The translations under genes were made by a program, and so were the position numbers. A stretch of 41,491 nt of DNA, from contig CAYPQK010000016.1 of assembly GCA_964412895.1 (NCBI GenBank), forward strand, positions 1-41,491, given 5' to 3'. Shown piece by piece: positions 7,504-15,915 of this stretch; positions within the stretch are counted from its first letter, which is position 1; every line of letters begins with the position of its first letter. The notes beneath the pieces are model-generated. The model was not told the origin of the DNA, searched no databases, and saw nothing but the letters and a program-made list of their open reading frames with translations. The DNA is from CALMRE01 sp964412895. GTDB taxonomy: Bacteria; UBP6; UBA1177; JAKLFG01.

Positions 7504-8316
7504 ATGCGTGGAATGTTGATCGTTGTCCCGGTCCTGATCTTTGCCGTTACGATGATCGCGGCCGATGCCCCGAAGGCGCCGGCGGCCGAAACTCCGAAAG
7601 CAGAGGTGAAGAAGGCGGAACCGGTCGCGCCGAAGAAGGCCGAACCGGCGGTAGAGGCCAAGAAAACGGAACCGGTACCCGCCGTTGCCGCCGCTCCGGC
7701 CGTCGCGGCGAAACCTGCGGAAGCGGCGAAGAAAGAAGAGCCGAAGAAAGAAGAGCCGAAGAAAGAGGAGCCCAAGAAGGAAGAGGCGAAAAAGGAAGAG
7801 ACGCCGCCTGCGGCGATCCCCGAGCCGAAGTCTTACGACATAAAGGAAGAGACGGTCACCGATACCAAGACCGGCCTCGTGTGGCAGCGGAAGAGGACCG
7901 ACAAGAGCATGACCCACAAGGAGGCCGAGGATTACTGCGGCACCCTGACCCTCGCCGGTGCCGACGACTGGCGCCTGCCGACCGTCGCCGAACTGCGGAC
8001 CCTCATCGTCGGCTGTCAGAGCGGCACCCCCGCCTGCAAGGTCGACGACGCCTGCACGGCGAGCAAATGCTGGAGTTCGACCTGCGCCTGTCAGGCGCTC
8101 AAGGGACCGGGAGAAGACGGCTTCTACTGGCAGAAGGATGTCTGGCAGGGGGGCGGCAAGTACTTCTGGTCGTCGTCGCTGCGTCCCGGCAAGAAGAGCG
8201 AAAAAGCGTGGGATGTGGGTTTCAATTACGGGAATGTCTACGAATACGACCGTACCCAGAAAGCCGATGTCCGCTGTGTGCGTGCGGCTGCGGCACCGGC
8301 TGCGCCCGCGAAATAA
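7504..8316 (+). CDS. Secreted DUF1566 (Lcl-type C-terminal domain) protein with Lys/Glu/Pro stalk
   Basis: 270 residues. A signal peptide (MRGMLIVVPVLIFAVTMIAA) is followed by a stalk of about 85 residues rich in Ala, Pro, Lys and Glu, including five 5-residue KKEEP-type repeats. The C-terminal half is a DUF1566 domain: VTDTKTGLVWQRKRTDKSM, EDYCGTLTLAGADDWRLPT, VAELRTLI, YFWSSS and a final ADVRCVRA. This domain is widespread in secreted and fimbrial-type proteins; its biochemical role is not settled. Six or more cysteines in the domain suggest disulphides. ATG at 7504 has GGGAGGAAATC upstream. The gene ends in AAATAA, directly against the stop of the convergent sucD-like gene. Confidence 0.85.
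   Translation: MRGMLIVVPVLIFAVTMIAADAPKAPAAETPKAEVKKAEPVAPKKAEPAVEAKKTEPVPAVAAAPAVAAKPAEAAKKEEPKKEEPKKEEPKKEEAKKEETPPAAIPEPKSYDIKEETVTDTKTGLVWQRKRTDKSMTHKEAEDYCGTLTLAGADDWRLPTVAELRTLIVGCQSGTPACKVDDACTASKCWSSTCACQALKGPGEDGFYWQKDVWQGGGKYFWSSSLRPGKKSEKAWDVGFNYGNVYEYDRTQKADVRCVRAAAAPAAPAK
7729..7803 (+). repeat. Five 15-bp coding repeats (KKEEP-type)
   Basis: In-frame repeats of the type aagaaagaagagccg encode KKEEP, KKEEP, KKEEP, KKEEA, KKEET in the stalk of the DUF1566 protein. The copies differ at third positions. They probably vary stalk length by slippage. Confidence 0.8.
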
Positions 8317-9219
8317 TTACTTCTTCTGAGCCAGTACTTCCTTGACCTTCGCCGGTATCTCCTGAAAATTCTCGACCACATGAGCGCCCGCTTCGCGCAG
8401 CGCCGTGACCTTGCCTTCCCATGAACCTTTGTTCCCTTCGACTATCGCCCCGGCGTGGCTGAAACGGGTACCTTTTTTGGCTCCCTTGCCGCCGATGTAG
8501 GCGACCACCGGCTTGGTGATCTTGCCCGCCTTCATCATCTCGGCGACCGTCTCTTCCTGCGAGGTGCCGATCTCGCCGAACATGACGATGAGATCGGTCT
8601 GCGGGTCGTTCTGGAACAGCTCGACCACCTTGTTGTGCGGCATCCCGATGACGGCGTCGCCGCCGACATGACAGATGGTCGAGAGTCCTATGCCTGCCTG
8701 CGAGAGGTAGTAGGATATCGAACTGGTGATGCCGCCGGAACGCGAGGTGACCCCGACATTGCCGCGTTTGAACCACGACTTGGCCGACGACGCCTTGCCG
8801 CCGATCATCCCGAGGATACCTTCATCGACCGACAGAACGCCGAGGGTATTGGGGCCGACGAAGTTGGCGTTGTGCTTCTTGGCGTGGGCCGATATCTCGA
8901 GGACATCGTGCACCGGGACGCGGTCGGGGACGATGACGATGAGTTTGACGCCGTTCTCGAGCGCCTCTATCGCTGCGTCCTTGACGAGATGCGCCGGGAC
9001 GAAGATGACCGAGGTATCGACCGGACCCTTCGTGGCGACCAGTTCCGACACGGTGTCGTAGACCATGAGTCCGTGGACCTCCTCTCTGGCGCGGCCGGGG
9101 GTGACCCCCGCGATGACCTGCGTGCCGTACTCCATCATGAGCTGAGCGCGCGCCTGCCCTTCGCGGCCGGTGATCCCCTGAATGATGACGCGATTCTGTT
9201 TGGTTATGATGATCGCCAT
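8317..9219 (-). CDS. sucD: Succinyl-CoA synthetase-like acyl-CoA ligase, alpha subunit
   Basis: 300 residues, against 289 in E. coli SucD. The alpha subunit binds CoA and carries the phosphohistidine in the reversible acyl-CoA + NDP + Pi reaction. The CoA-binding Rossmann region is at the N-terminus (RVIIQGITGREGQARAQLM, then YGTQVIAGVTPGRA). The conserved GPNTLGVLS and GVTSRSGGITSSISYYLSQAG follow, and FSHAGAIVEG contains the catalytic His (about His255). It starts 3 nt after the beta-subunit gene, as in sucCD operons. Because the beta subunit is unusual, the natural acid need not be succinate. The stop abuts the stop of the convergent DUF1566 gene. Confidence 0.9.
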   Translation of the reverse strand: MAIIITKQNRVIIQGITGREGQARAQLMMEYGTQVIAGVTPGRAREEVHGLMVYDTVSELVATKGPVDTSVIFVPAHLVKDAAIEALENGVKLIVIVPDRVPVHDVLEISAHAKKHNANFVGPNTLGVLSVDEGILGMIGGKASSAKSWFKRGNVGVTSRSGGITSSISYYLSQAGIGLSTICHVGGDAVIGMPHNKVVELFQNDPQTDLIVMFGEIGTSQEETVAEMMKAGKITKPVVAYIGGKGAKKGTRFSHAGAIVEGNKGSWEGKVTALREAGAHVVENFQEIPAKVKEVLAQKK

Positions 9220-9222
9220 GGT

Positions 9223-10779
9223 TTACTTCCCCAATGTCTGTTTTTCACGATACGCGGCCAGTCCCTCGATGGGAAGGACGATCTTGAGCGCCTTGTTGCC
9301 CTTCGCCATGCAGGCGAGTTCGCAGGCGAGACATTCGATGCACTTGCCTTTCTTCGCCTCTTTCGGGTCGATGGCGAGCGCCGGGGCGCCGTTCTCTTCC
9401 TTCAGTATTTTGGGTGAACAGCTCCCGATGCAGGCTTTGGTCGTGCAGGCGGCGCAGGCGGCCCGTTCGACATGGATGCTGCCGGTCATCGTCTGGAACG
9501 AGTAGTCGCACTTTTTGGTGTCGGGCAGAACGAAGGGCTTGACCGCGTGGCCTTTGTTGCCGTTCTTCTTCATTCCTTCAAGTAGGTGCTTCATGACCGA
9601 ATCGGGTGAATCGTTCTTGCCGAACCCTTTCACCTGCACCGGGAGGGCGCCGAGGAAGTCGGCGATGATCTGCATCGCGATCTCCTCCGAATTGCCGCCG
9701 AGCCGGATGGAGGCGGGTATGTCAAGTTCCTCCTCAAGGAACGCCTTCACGAAGCCGCGCGCCGAGTGAAACTGCTCCTGCGAGGCGACGCCGCTTCCCG
9801 ACGAGAAGTAGCCCTTGATGCCGGGCTGCGACAGGATCACCTTCGCGGCGCGGTAGACCTTCGACGCGGGGGGGTTGCCGGAGGTGTCGCAGAAATTCGC
9901 TATCTTGCAGCCGTTCTCCGAGACGGCGTTCATCGACATCATCGAGCCGCCGCCGCCGGCGCCGTGGAACCCGACGATCGCTTCTTTGGTGTCGGCCGCC
10001 TCGGCCATCTGGAAGAAGAAGAAGGTGCCGCGGTAGTCGTTCTTCTCGACCATGTAGGCGATCCGTTCCAGTTCGGTGGGCGGCCGGTCGAACTCGCGCG
10101 CTATCTCGATGCCGAACTCGGGGTGCCGGTAGACGGCATAGTCGTCGACCACCACATGGCAGTCGGCGGCGTAGACCTTATCGTCGGCCGTCATCACCAG
10201 CGGATTGACCTCGAACGAACGGGCGTCGCTCTTGCGCATCGCCTCGTACATCTTGACAAGTATCGGGGCGAGCGCAGAAGCCGTTTTCGGGTCGAGTCCG
10301 GTCTTCTTGATGAGTTCGAGCGTCCGGTAGGGCTTCATCCCCTCGAAGATATCGACCTCGGCGGTAACGACCGCGTCGGGGTATTCCTTCGCGATCTCCT
10401 CGATGCCCGAGCCGCCGCGCGACGAGAAGAGGAACATCGGTTTCTGCGCCGTATCGTTGATGATGAACCCGGCGAAGAATTCGCGCGCGATGGCGAGTTT
10501 CTGCTCAATGAGCAGTTTCTCGACGGCGAAGTTGCCGATCTTCATCCCGAGCAGTTCACCGCAGTGTTTGCGCAGTTCGTCGGCGCTTGCCGCGAACCGG
10601 ACGCCGCCCGCCGCCTTGCGGCCGGTGGACCAGGTCTGTATCTTCACGACGACCGGCCAGCCGATCTTCTCGGCCGCCGCGACCGCCTCGTCGGCGGTGG
10701 AGACCACCGCCCCTTTCGGGACCGGTATCTCATGTTTCTTCAGGATCTCTTTGCCCTGATACTCGTAGAGTTTCGCCAT
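9223..10779 (-). CDS. sucC: Succinyl-CoA synthetase-like beta subunit fused to a C-terminal 4Fe-4S ferredoxin-like domain
   Basis: 518 residues, against 388 in E. coli SucC. The ATP-grasp N-terminal domain (YEYQGKEILKKHEIPVPKG, WPVVVKIQ, SFEVNPLV) and the ligase domain (VGFHGAGGGGSMMSMNAV, GGNSEEIAMQIIADFL) fill about residues 1-385. After a linker of about 55 residues there are eight cysteines: C442-x2-C445-x4-C450-x3-C454 and C480-x2-C483-x2-C486-x3-C490. This is the ligand pattern of a two-cluster ferredoxin. The frame is continuous with no stop or frameshift, so the fusion is genuine. Usual SucC lacks such a tail. It may link acyl-CoA/ATP chemistry to electron transfer or sense redox state; that is inference. 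The ATG has GAGGT upstream. Confidence 0.88.
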   Translation of the reverse strand: MAKLYEYQGKEILKKHEIPVPKGAVVSTADEAVAAAEKIGWPVVVKIQTWSTGRKAAGGVRFAASADELRKHCGELLGMKIGNFAVEKLLIEQKLAIAREFFAGFIINDTAQKPMFLFSSRGGSGIEEIAKEYPDAVVTAEVDIFEGMKPYRTLELIKKTGLDPKTASALAPILVKMYEAMRKSDARSFEVNPLVMTADDKVYAADCHVVVDDYAVYRHPEFGIEIAREFDRPPTELERIAYMVEKNDYRGTFFFFQMAEAADTKEAIVGFHGAGGGGSMMSMNAVSENGCKIANFCDTSGNPPASKVYRAAKVILSQPGIKGYFSSGSGVASQEQFHSARGFVKAFLEEELDIPASIRLGGNSEEIAMQIIADFLGALPVQVKGFGKNDSPDSVMKHLLEGMKKNGNKGHAVKPFVLPDTKKCDYSFQTMTGSIHVERAACAACTTKACIGSCSPKILKEENGAPALAIDPKEAKKGKCIECLACELACMAKGNKALKIVLPIEGLAAYREKQTLGK

Positions 10780-10823
10780 GGGGACCTCATATAATGGTGT
10801 TCATAAGAACGAAAGGACGACGA

Positions 10824-10851
10824 ACTATACCAGATGTAACGGCTTTTGCAA
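10824..10851 (-). promoter_or_regulatory. Sigma70-like promoter of the sucC-sucD operon
   Basis: Minus-strand TTGCAA (10851-10846), 16-bp spacer, TATAGT (10829-10824). Leader of about 40 nt to the ATG at 10779. Back-to-back with the MoxR promoter. Confidence 0.55.
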
Positions 10852-10863
10852 CCCTTTCTCTTG

Positions 10864-10892
10864 TTGCTTTTTGATCGCCGAAACGGTACAAT
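10864..10892 (+). promoter_or_regulatory. Sigma70-like promoter of the MoxR-DUF58-transglutaminase operon
   Basis: TTGCTT (10864-10869), 17-bp spacer, TACAAT (10887-10892). Transcript start near 10899, about 20 nt before the ATG, with GAGGAGG in the leader. Confidence 0.6.
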
Positions 10893-10918
10893 CCGCCACC
10901 CGAACTCGAGGAGGCACC

Positions 10919-11860
10919 ATGGACACCACTGCGGCACGCGCGGTCTACAAGAAGATCGGCGACAACATCGGCACGGTCATCAAGGGTCAGGATAAGACGA
11001 TACGGAGCCTGCTTGCCGCCTTCTTCAGCGGCGGTCATGTCCTGCTGGAGGACTATCCCGGCACCGGGAAGACGACGCTCGCCAAGACGCTCGCCCGCTC
11101 CATCAACACCCAGTTCCGCCGCGTGCAGTTCACCCCCGACCTGCTCCCCGCCGACATCCTCGGCGTGTCGGTCTACAATCAGCACGACGGGAAGTTCGAG
11201 TTCCGCGACGGCCCGATATTCACCAATATCTTGCTGACCGACGAGATAAACCGCGCCAGTCCGCGCACCCAGTCGGCGCTACTCGAGGCGATGGCCGAAG
11301 GGCAGGTGAGCGCCGACGGCATCCGGCGGCCGCTCCCGGAACCGTTCTTCGTCATCGCGACGCAGAATAATGTCGAATCGCGCGGCACCTATCCACTCCC
11401 CGAATCGCAGATGGACCGCTTCATGGTGCGCCTCACGCTCGGCTACATCAGCCGCGACGACGAGGTGCGGGTGATGTCGGATCAAGGGGTCGAACATCCG
11501 CTCAAGCAGGTGCGGCCGGTGGTCGAAACGGCCGAGGTGATCGCGGCGATGCACACCGTCCGTCAAGTCGCCATCAGCGAAGAACTCAAGCATTTCATCG
11601 TCGATGTGGTCGCGGCGACCCGCACCGCCGAAGGGGTGGCGCTGGGGGCCAGTCCCCGCGCATCGCTAGCCCTGATGCGGGGCGCGCAGGCATTGGCGCT
11701 CTTCGACGGCAAAGCGTTCGTGACGCCCGACTATATTCAGGAGATGGCGCTCCCGGTCCTTTCCCACCGGCTGCTCCTCGATCCGCAGGCCCGGTTCGCG
11801 GGCGTTTCGGCCGAAACGGTCGTCGACCGCATCATCCGCAGTATCCCCGTGCCGGTATGA
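10919..11860 (+). CDS. MoxR-family AAA+ ATPase
   Basis: 313 residues, typical of MoxR. These AAA+ ATPases act as chaperones that assemble or activate partner proteins, often together with vWA or DUF58 proteins. Walker A is EDYPGTGKTTLAKTLA (about residues 43-58). Walker B is ILLTDEINRASPRTQSALLEAM, and sensor I lies in FFVIATQNNVESRGTYPLPESQMDRF. The C-terminal lid contains GASPRASLALMRGAQALA. ATG at 10919 has GAGGAGG; upstream in-frame ATGs precede the promoter. The last four bases overlap the DUF58 start (ATGA), so the operon is tightly coupled. The MoxR-DUF58-transglutaminase set is a known conserved module. Confidence 0.95.
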   Translation: MDTTAARAVYKKIGDNIGTVIKGQDKTIRSLLAAFFSGGHVLLEDYPGTGKTTLAKTLARSINTQFRRVQFTPDLLPADILGVSVYNQHDGKFEFRDGPIFTNILLTDEINRASPRTQSALLEAMAEGQVSADGIRRPLPEPFFVIATQNNVESRGTYPLPESQMDRFMVRLTLGYISRDDEVRVMSDQGVEHPLKQVRPVVETAEVIAAMHTVRQVAISEELKHFIVDVVAATRTAEGVALGASPRASLALMRGAQALALFDGKAFVTPDYIQEMALPVLSHRLLLDPQARFAGVSAETVVDRIIRSIPVPV

Positions 11861-13200
11861 AAAAGCGTTTCCACCGCTGGTACCACCGCACCTACGCCTT
11901 CAACCGCTTCCTCGGGCAGCGGCTCACGCCGCCCGGCGCCTTTTTCATCGTTATGTTCTTCATCGCTTTTTTCTTCGGGCTCAATACGCAGAAGTCGATG
12001 GTGTTCGAGATACTTTCGCTGCTGACGGCGCTGCTGCTGGTCTCGCGGCTCATCGAATGGCCGTTCCATCCGCGGCTCACCGCCGAGAGGCTCTTCCCGC
12101 GCTACGGCACCGTCGGGACGCCGGTCCGTTACCGGATAACGCTCAAGAACGAGGGGAAACGGCGCGAGACGGGGCTCGTTCTTCTTGAGGAACCCTGCGA
12201 TCCGCGGCCGAGTTACGATGAATGGGCGAACACCCCGGAACAGGGCGAGGAGCGACGGAACTGGTTCGACCGCCGCATGCTCTACTACCGCTGGGAATGG
12301 CTCATCGCCAAGCGGCTCGGTGCCACCTTTGAGGCGGCCGCCGTTCCGGCATTGGCACCGGGCGAGACGCGTGACATCGACATGCATCTCACCCCCACCA
12401 AGCGCGGCATCGTCCGGCTGGAAGGGTGCCGCGTGGAGCGGGCCGACCTCTTCGGCATCTGGAAGAAGACCCTCCTGTTGCCCTGTCCCGGCACCCTCAT
12501 TTCTCTGCCGCGCATCTACCGCGTGAACCGTCCTGAGTTCTGCGGACACCGCCGCTACCATCAGGGCGGCATCGCCGATGCCCGCAAGGCGGGCGATTCG
12601 GAAGAGTTCATGCAGGTCCGCGAATACCGTCCCGGCGACCCGCTCAAGAAGATCCACTGGCGTTCTACGGCCCGCACCGGGATGCTCGCGGTCAAGGAAT
12701 TTCAGGACGAATACTACGCCCGCATCGGCCTCATACTCGACACCTTCCGGAAGGAATCGTTCAGCGAAGAATTGGAAGAGGCGGTTTCCATCGCCGCCTC
12801 CTATCTGGTCGGCGGCGGCGCGGGCGACGAGATCATCGAACTGATGTTCGTCGGCGCCGAGGCCTTCTCCTTCTCGGTGGGGCGCGGCACCGGCAGTCCC
12901 GACCGGATGCTGGAGATACTCGCCGGGGTGGAACCGTGCCGCGACCGGACCTTCGCCAAACTCACGCGGCTGGTCGGCGATCGGTTGGAACTTCTGTGCG
13001 GTACGGTGGTGATACTGACCGATATCGATGAGAGCCGCAAGGATCTGCTTGCGCGGCTCGATGCGGCCCATGTCGATCACCTCACGCTCCTTATCACGAT
13101 CGACCCGGAAAAGGCGCGCCGGCGGCTTGCCGAACTTGGTATGGGCTCTGTGCGCATCATAGAGGCGGGGAAGGTGCAGGAGGCGTTGACACTGCTATGA
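11857..13200 (+). CDS. DUF58 domain membrane protein
   Basis: 447 residues. Two hydrophobic helices (about residues 27-42 and 48-64; FFIVMFFIAFFFGL, ILSLLTALLLVSRLI) lie at the N-terminus. A beta-rich part follows, and then the DUF58 signature DSEEFMQVREYRPGDPLKKIHWRSTART... at about residues 247-275. The remaining part resembles a vWA-like fold (IGLILDTFRKES). Family members are thought to be MoxR partners, but no enzyme activity is established. Its ATG overlaps the MoxR stop and its stop overlaps the transglutaminase start, each by four bases. The N-terminal domain (ERLFPRYGTVGTPVRYRITLKNEG) looks like an extracytoplasmic Ig-like fold. Confidence 0.92.
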   Translation: MKKRFHRWYHRTYAFNRFLGQRLTPPGAFFIVMFFIAFFFGLNTQKSMVFEILSLLTALLLVSRLIEWPFHPRLTAERLFPRYGTVGTPVRYRITLKNEGKRRETGLVLLEEPCDPRPSYDEWANTPEQGEERRNWFDRRMLYYRWEWLIAKRLGATFEAAAVPALAPGETRDIDMHLTPTKRGIVRLEGCRVERADLFGIWKKTLLLPCPGTLISLPRIYRVNRPEFCGHRRYHQGGIADARKAGDSEEFMQVREYRPGDPLKKIHWRSTARTGMLAVKEFQDEYYARIGLILDTFRKESFSEELEEAVSIAASYLVGGGAGDEIIELMFVGAEAFSFSVGRGTGSPDRMLEILAGVEPCRDRTFAKLTRLVGDRLELLCGTVVILTDIDESRKDLLARLDAAHVDHLTLLITIDPEKARRRLAELGMGSVRIIEAGKVQEALTLL

Positions 13201-15212
13201 ACCCGACGGTCTACAAGACGCCGCCGCTCTACCTCGGCGCCCTGTTCCTCTTCTGGGGCTTCGGCGTCGGGATGCCGACACTCGGCGTCATGGCGGCCAT
13301 CGCCGCCGAGGGTAACTATCTGGTGAAGCGGAAGTGGGACCTCACCCGCGACGACTTCATCCGGGTGAGCGACATCAGTTCGTTCGTGATGCTCGCCTCG
13401 CTCCTGCTCATCTATCTCAACTACGAGCCGTGGCAGATCATGCGGCAGTTCGTCATCTGGCTTCCCGTCATCCATCTGCCGCTCCTCCTCACCCAGCTCT
13501 ATTCGACCAGCGACCGCATCGTCATCGGGACGCGGATCGGCGGGAAGAAAAGCGGCCGGGTCCACGCCCACCGCCCCTTCAACATCACTTGGGTCTATGC
13601 CGCGCTCCTCATCTTTTCGGCGGCGGCCGGGAACAACCGCGAACCGTGGTTCTTCGCCGGTGTGGGGCTGTTCCTCATCTGGGTGGTGCTGATCTATCGC
13701 GGGCGGCGCTACTCGATCGCCCTGTTTACCGCGGTGACGGCGCTGATACTGATGTTGTCGCTCGTCACGGCGGTGTCGCTCAACAACGCCTATCTCTACA
13801 CGCAGGACCGGATCATGGAGTACTACCAGCTCTGGTTCGCCCGATTCTACGCCGACCCGTTCAAGACCGATACCGCGCTTGGGGACATCACGACGCTCAA
13901 ACTCAGTTCGCGCATCGTCATGCGGGTCCGTCCCGGCGACGGTCCCGGCGCTCCCTACTATCTGACCGACGGGGTGTTCGACGCCTATTCGTCGACCGCG
14001 TGGTACAACCGCGACGGCCGGTCCCGGCCGGTCGAACTCGAGACGGGCGACATCTGGCTCCTGCACGAGCCGTCCATCGAAGGGCGGGCCGATCTGTCGG
14101 TGGTCGCGTGGCTGCCGAAGAGCAAAGGCGTGATCCCGGTCCCCGGCGGCACCTTCTCGATAGCGCGGCTCAACGCGGCGGGGCTCAAGGAACTGCTGCT
14201 CGGCCCGGTGCTCGTGGAGGAAGGTCCCGAACTGCTCGACTATACGGCAAACTACCGGGTGGGTGCCGATTTCAGCGTGCCGCCCGGTCCGCGCGACACA
14301 CAGGTGCCCGCCGCCGAACTTGCGGCGCTCGACAAGGCGCTCGCCGAGATACGGCCGACGGCGCAGACACCGGCCGCCTTCGCCGAGGCGGTGGAACGGT
14401 TCTTCCTGATGAATTTTACCTACACGCTCGACGCCAAACCCTACGGCAAAGAGGCAACGCCGCTCGCCAACTTTCTCCTGCAACACCGGCGGGGACACTG
14501 CGAATATTTCGCGACCGCCACGGTGCTCCTCCTGCGCCGCGCCGGTATCCCGGCCCGCTACAAGACCGGCTACATGGTCGACGAGTGGAGTTCGCTCGAA
14601 GATGCCTATGTGGCCCGCGAACGGCACGGTCATGCGTGGACGACGGTATGGCTGGGCGACCGCTGGGTCGATATCGATACCACACCGCCCGGTTGGAGCG
14701 AGAGCGAGGCGCAGAACGCCGGTTATTTTGAAGGGCTGAACGATCTTCTCGCCTACGGCCGTTATCAGTACGAATTGTTCCGGCAGGCGAAAAGCGAACG
14801 GCTGAATAATGCCCTGTTCGCCGGTATCATTCTCCTGTCGGGGTGGCTGCTCTACCGCATCTATGCGCGGCGGAGACGGCAGAACGCACAGCCGGAAAGC
14901 GCGGCCGATGCATTCCGGTTCGAGGCGCCGGGGAAGGATTCGCCGTTCCATGAGGTGGCGGCGCTCCTCGCCACTATCGGCATCGACCGGCTCGGGCACG
15001 AAACCTACGGCCGCTGGGCTGGTCGCATCGACGAGGTGCGGCGCGGGCGCGGCGAGACGGTCACCCCGTTTGTCGACGATGAGTTCAATGGTCTGGTGGT
15101 GCTCCACGAGCGCTACCGGTTCGATCCGCAGGGGCTGTCGGCCGCAGAGAAGGAGCGCTTCATCGCATCAGCGGCGGCATGGCTCGAACGCCATAGACCG
15201 AAGCCTAGCTGA
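13197..15212 (+). CDS. Membrane transglutaminase-like protein (TgpA-type)
   Basis: 671 residues. Six or more transmembrane helices fill the first about 205 residues (for example LFLFWGFGVGMPTLGVMAAI, SFVMLASLLLIYL, LFTAVTALILMLSLVTAV). An extracytoplasmic domain follows, carrying the transglutaminase-like triad: Cys435 in RRGHCEYFATA, His479 in RHGHAWTTVW and Asp494 in WVDIDTTPPGW. A last helix (ALFAGIILLSGWLLYRIYA, about 540-558) leads to a cytoplasmic tail of about 110 residues; no clear DUF4129 motif is seen there. The protein may cross-link or cleave peptides in the periplasm. It completes the MoxR-DUF58 operon. Its last 8 nt overlap the convergent pseudouridine synthase gene. Confidence 0.92.
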   Translation: MNPTVYKTPPLYLGALFLFWGFGVGMPTLGVMAAIAAEGNYLVKRKWDLTRDDFIRVSDISSFVMLASLLLIYLNYEPWQIMRQFVIWLPVIHLPLLLTQLYSTSDRIVIGTRIGGKKSGRVHAHRPFNITWVYAALLIFSAAAGNNREPWFFAGVGLFLIWVVLIYRGRRYSIALFTAVTALILMLSLVTAVSLNNAYLYTQDRIMEYYQLWFARFYADPFKTDTALGDITTLKLSSRIVMRVRPGDGPGAPYYLTDGVFDAYSSTAWYNRDGRSRPVELETGDIWLLHEPSIEGRADLSVVAWLPKSKGVIPVPGGTFSIARLNAAGLKELLLGPVLVEEGPELLDYTANYRVGADFSVPPGPRDTQVPAAELAALDKALAEIRPTAQTPAAFAEAVERFFLMNFTYTLDAKPYGKEATPLANFLLQHRRGHCEYFATATVLLLRRAGIPARYKTGYMVDEWSSLEDAYVARERHGHAWTTVWLGDRWVDIDTTPPGWSESEAQNAGYFEGLNDLLAYGRYQYELFRQAKSERLNNALFAGIILLSGWLLYRIYARRRRQNAQPESAADAFRFEAPGKDSPFHEVAALLATIGIDRLGHETYGRWAGRIDEVRRGRGETVTPFVDDEFNGLVVLHERYRFDPQGLSAAEKERFIASAAAWLERHRPKPS

Positions 15213-15915
15213 ACAGCGGGTCCCGTTTCACTATCAGCGCAATAAGTTCTGAGATTTCGGGGGCGAATGCGCCGCGTTCCGGCAGGTCGGAGAGGTACAG
15301 CGTCGTCGGCTGTTTGGTGTCGAACGGCGTATATTTAAGGATAAGGTGTTCAAGGTAGAATTCGGCCGGATCGCGCCCCTCCGGGTCGTAGAGCGGATCG
15401 CCCGCCAGCGGCAACCCCATCCCGGCGCACATCACCCGTATCTGATGGAAGCGGCCGGTGAGGAGCCGGATGAGGAGATGCCACCGCTCCTTATTCTGCG
15501 GCACCGGTGTGGCACCGAGTATATCCAGCCGTGACGATTTCCCGCCGGCATGTACGAGCCGTGAACGCCCTTTGACCTCTTTCAGATACGCCGTGTGCTC
15601 CCCGATGAATTCCGCTGGTTTTTTCCCCGCCGGAGCGGCGACGCGGGCGAGGTAATATTTTTCCCAGCGGCCCGCTTTTATCTGTTCGTTGTGGAACGCG
15701 ATGGAGCCCTGCGTAAGACAGACAAGGAGGATGCCGCGCGTGATGCGGTCGAGCCGGTGGGGGAGTTTCGGGTCGGTGCCGGGGTGGCGCTTCGCGACGA
15801 GCGCCTTTGCCGAGACGCCGTCGAGGTCGCCTTTGAATTCGCTCGACAGCCCCGCCGGTTTGAACAGCGCCAGTTCGTTATCTGTTTCGGTGAGGATGAT
15901 GAGCGGGTCGGGCAT
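15205..15915 (-). CDS. RluA-family RNA pseudouridine synthase
   Basis: 236 residues. The enzyme isomerises uridine to pseudouridine in rRNA or tRNA. The catalytic Asp lies in LPHRLDRITRGILLV (about residues 52-66). The second family motif, LLTGRFHQIRVMCAGMGLPLAGDPLY, matches the 'GRxHQIR' signature. No S4 domain precedes the catalytic domain, so it is a short RluA-type enzyme; the target position cannot be told from the sequence. Its ATG overlaps the TGA of the upstream ankyrin gene by one base, making it the last gene of the vWA-lipoprotein operon. The C-terminus (after about 205) is poorly conserved. Confidence 0.9.
   Translation of the reverse strand: MPDPLIILTETDNELALFKPAGLSSEFKGDLDGVSAKALVAKRHPGTDPKLPHRLDRITRGILLVCLTQGSIAFHNEQIKAGRWEKYYLARVAAPAGKKPAEFIGEHTAYLKEVKGRSRLVHAGGKSSRLDILGATPVPQNKERWHLLIRLLTGRFHQIRVMCAGMGLPLAGDPLYDPEGRDPAEFYLEHLILKYTPFDTKQPTTLYLSDLPERGAFAPEISELIALIVKRDPLFS

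Noticed and set aside
13077..15107. 676-codon open frame on the minus strand
   Set aside because: Antisense to the transglutaminase gene; no domain, signal or ribosome site, and Pro/Arg/Glu-rich shadow composition.
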